Shown: in pieces, positions 63,131-64,000 of the stretch
Position numbering within the stretch: position 1 is the stretch's first letter
How the letters are laid out: each line of letters opens with the position of its first letter
Assembly (NCBI GenBank): GCA_910579655.1
Contig: CAJTVE010000002.1
Span: 1-64,000 of the forward strand
Reading direction: 5' to 3'
Origin: an uncultured Allobaculum sp.
Lineage (GTDB): Bacteria; Bacillota_I; Bacilli_A; Erysipelotrichales; Erysipelotrichaceae
Length of the DNA: 64,000 nucleotides
Position numbers and translations under genes: made by a program
The notes under the pieces: model-generated
What the model saw: the letters and a program-made list of their open reading frames with translations, nothing else
Databases searched by the model: none
What the model was told of the DNA's origin: nothing

Positions 63131-63910
63131 TTAAATCTCCTCTCCAAGGTAGGCTTTGATGACAAATTCGTTGTTCTTGATCTCTTCAGGAGATCCATGG
63201 GCAATCAGCTGACCATAATTGAGAACGAAGATGTTTTCGCAAAGGCTCATGACCAGCGACATATCATGTTCAATCAGAACGATTGTCAGCTTGTATTTAT
63301 CCCGCAGATGGTAAATCAGCTTCGTCAGATCATCGGTTTCCTGCGGGTTCATGCCGGCAGCCGGTTCATCCAGAAACAGAATCACCGGTTCAGTGGCCAG
63401 CGCCCGGGCAATTTCCAGACGACGCTGTTCACCATAGGGCAGGTTGGTCGCCAGTTCATTGCGCTTGCGGTACAGACCGACTTCCTGTAAATATTCACAG
63501 GCTTTTTCTTCAATCCAGCGTTCGGCATTGTAAAACTTGGATGTTCTTAACAGGGCCGAAGGAAGACCATAGCCAGCATTTTTGTGCATGGCCAGCTTGA
63601 CGTTTTCCAGAACCGTCATGCTTTTGAAAAGACGGATGTTCTGGAAGGTCCGGGCCAGGCCCAGTTCGGTGATCTTGTAAGGCTTCATGCCGCCGATCTG
63701 TTTTTTCTTGTTATCGATATTGAGCTCAATGAGGCCTTCACTTGGCTCATAGACGCCCGTTAACAGGTTAAAGAACGTGGTTTTGCCAGCCCCGTTTGGA
63801 CCGATCAGACCAACCAGCTGTCCTTTTTCAATTTTCATGTTGATGCCGGAAACAGCTGCCAGACCACCGAAGTTTTTTGACAGATTGGTGACTTCAAGAA
63901 TTGGTTCCAT
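63131..63910 (-). CDS. livG: Branched-chain amino acid ABC transporter ATPase LivG
   Basis: 259 aa. Walker A GPNGAGKTT, the LivG-specific ARTFQNIRLFKSMTVLENV, signature LPYGEQRRLEIARAL and Walker B LFLDEPAAGMNP. The ATG overlaps the livM stop by one base (TGATG). GGAGG lies about nine bases upstream inside livM. Confidence 0.95.
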   Translation of the reverse strand: MEPILEVTNLSKNFGGLAAVSGINMKIEKGQLVGLIGPNGAGKTTFFNLLTGVYEPSEGLIELNIDNKKKQIGGMKPYKITELGLARTFQNIRLFKSMTVLENVKLAMHKNAGYGLPSALLRTSKFYNAERWIEEKACEYLQEVGLYRKRNELATNLPYGEQRRLEIARALATEPVILFLDEPAAGMNPQETDDLTKLIYHLRDKYKLTIVLIEHDMSLVMSLCENIFVLNYGQLIAHGSPEEIKNNEFVIKAYLGEEI

Positions 63911-64000
63911 CAGGCTGCCTCCTTTTTCGCGGCGCGCTTTTTCATCCAGCGCTCAATCGAAAGTTCCCAGGAACCCAGGATACCCTGAGGACGGAAAATC
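63910..64000 (-). CDS. livM: LivM permease, C-terminal end (partial)
   Basis: The last 29 codons are in the window, reading IFRPQGILGSWELSIERWMK and then a basic tail. RPQG-x-LG is the usual end of LivM. The rest lies beyond the window. Confidence 0.8.
   Translation of the reverse strand, partial: IFRPQGILGSWELSIERWMKKRAAKKEAA

Noticed and set aside
1..64000. tRNA or rRNA genes
   Set aside because: No T-arm (GGTTCGAATCC-like) with matching acceptor stem and no rRNA core motifs were found on either strand.

Overview
The window looks like a chromosomal stretch of a low-to-moderate GC Gram-positive gut bacterium. The best fit is an Erysipelotrichales/Erysipelotrichaceae-type Firmicute. This is inferred from the RpoB/RpoC sequence character, AAGGAGG-type ribosome binding sites, the hexuronate genes, the lactate-oxidising Etf/LDH operon, and an Asn at the RpoB position equivalent to E. 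coli 526, as in Mollicutes. No rRNA or tRNA gene was found, so the placement is tentative.

Layout. 0-3.4 kb is a wreck of insertion sequences: a transposase C-terminus, an intact IS110-type element with a candidate bridge RNA, and an N-terminally truncated IS1634-type transposase. 3.9-7.6 kb holds a small secreted protein, a DUF1430-type 7-TM protein and an ABC ATPase, which resembles a lactococcin-972-type bacteriocin locus. 8-13 kb carries divergent uxaA-uxaB and uxaC for hexuronate catabolism, with palindromic operator candidates between them. 13-16 kb is sparse, with small membrane proteins and a self-regulated XRE operon. 16.7-21.7 kb has two secreted DUF5648-repeat proteins, a phosphohexomutase and a Fic protein.

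22-34.4 kb is the accessory core. Three related loci each centre on an XRE+TPR regulator (two intact, one decayed). Each regulator is divergent from a small exported product: a Cys-containing micropeptide, a lipoprotein, or both. The promoters share a conserved block. Two micropeptides, 52 and 45 aa, share a nearly fixed C-terminal motif (FC-x2-HQ-x2-DYCWI-x-E-x2-P-x-GG). This looks like an undescribed peptide-signalling or exported-effector system. A Ca2+-type P-type ATPase, a secreted-protein/4-TM pair, two MITE-like elements and a third DUF5648 protein lie in the same region.

35-40 kb contains a PPC/DUF296 protein, a Tpx lacking the resolving Cys, and an electron-confurcating lactate dehydrogenase operon (EtfB-EtfA-LDH) under two LldR-like operator sites. 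40.6-48.8 kb is rpoB-rpoC. 49.8-52.9 kb is trkA-trkH for K+ uptake. 53.3-57 kb has a DUF3783 protein, a lipoprotein, an L-serine dehydratase and an orphan SUKH protein. 57.2-61.3 kb is a cation/proton antiporter gene split exactly at a GG dinucleotide by a 2.78-kb IS607-type TnpA/TnpB element. Removing the element restores one 449-codon frame. 61.7-64 kb is the end of a branched-chain amino acid ABC operon (livM-livG-livF) followed by a CBS-ACT protein.

Most genes are on the minus strand. Intergenic spacers are unusually rich in short direct duplications of 10-25 bp.
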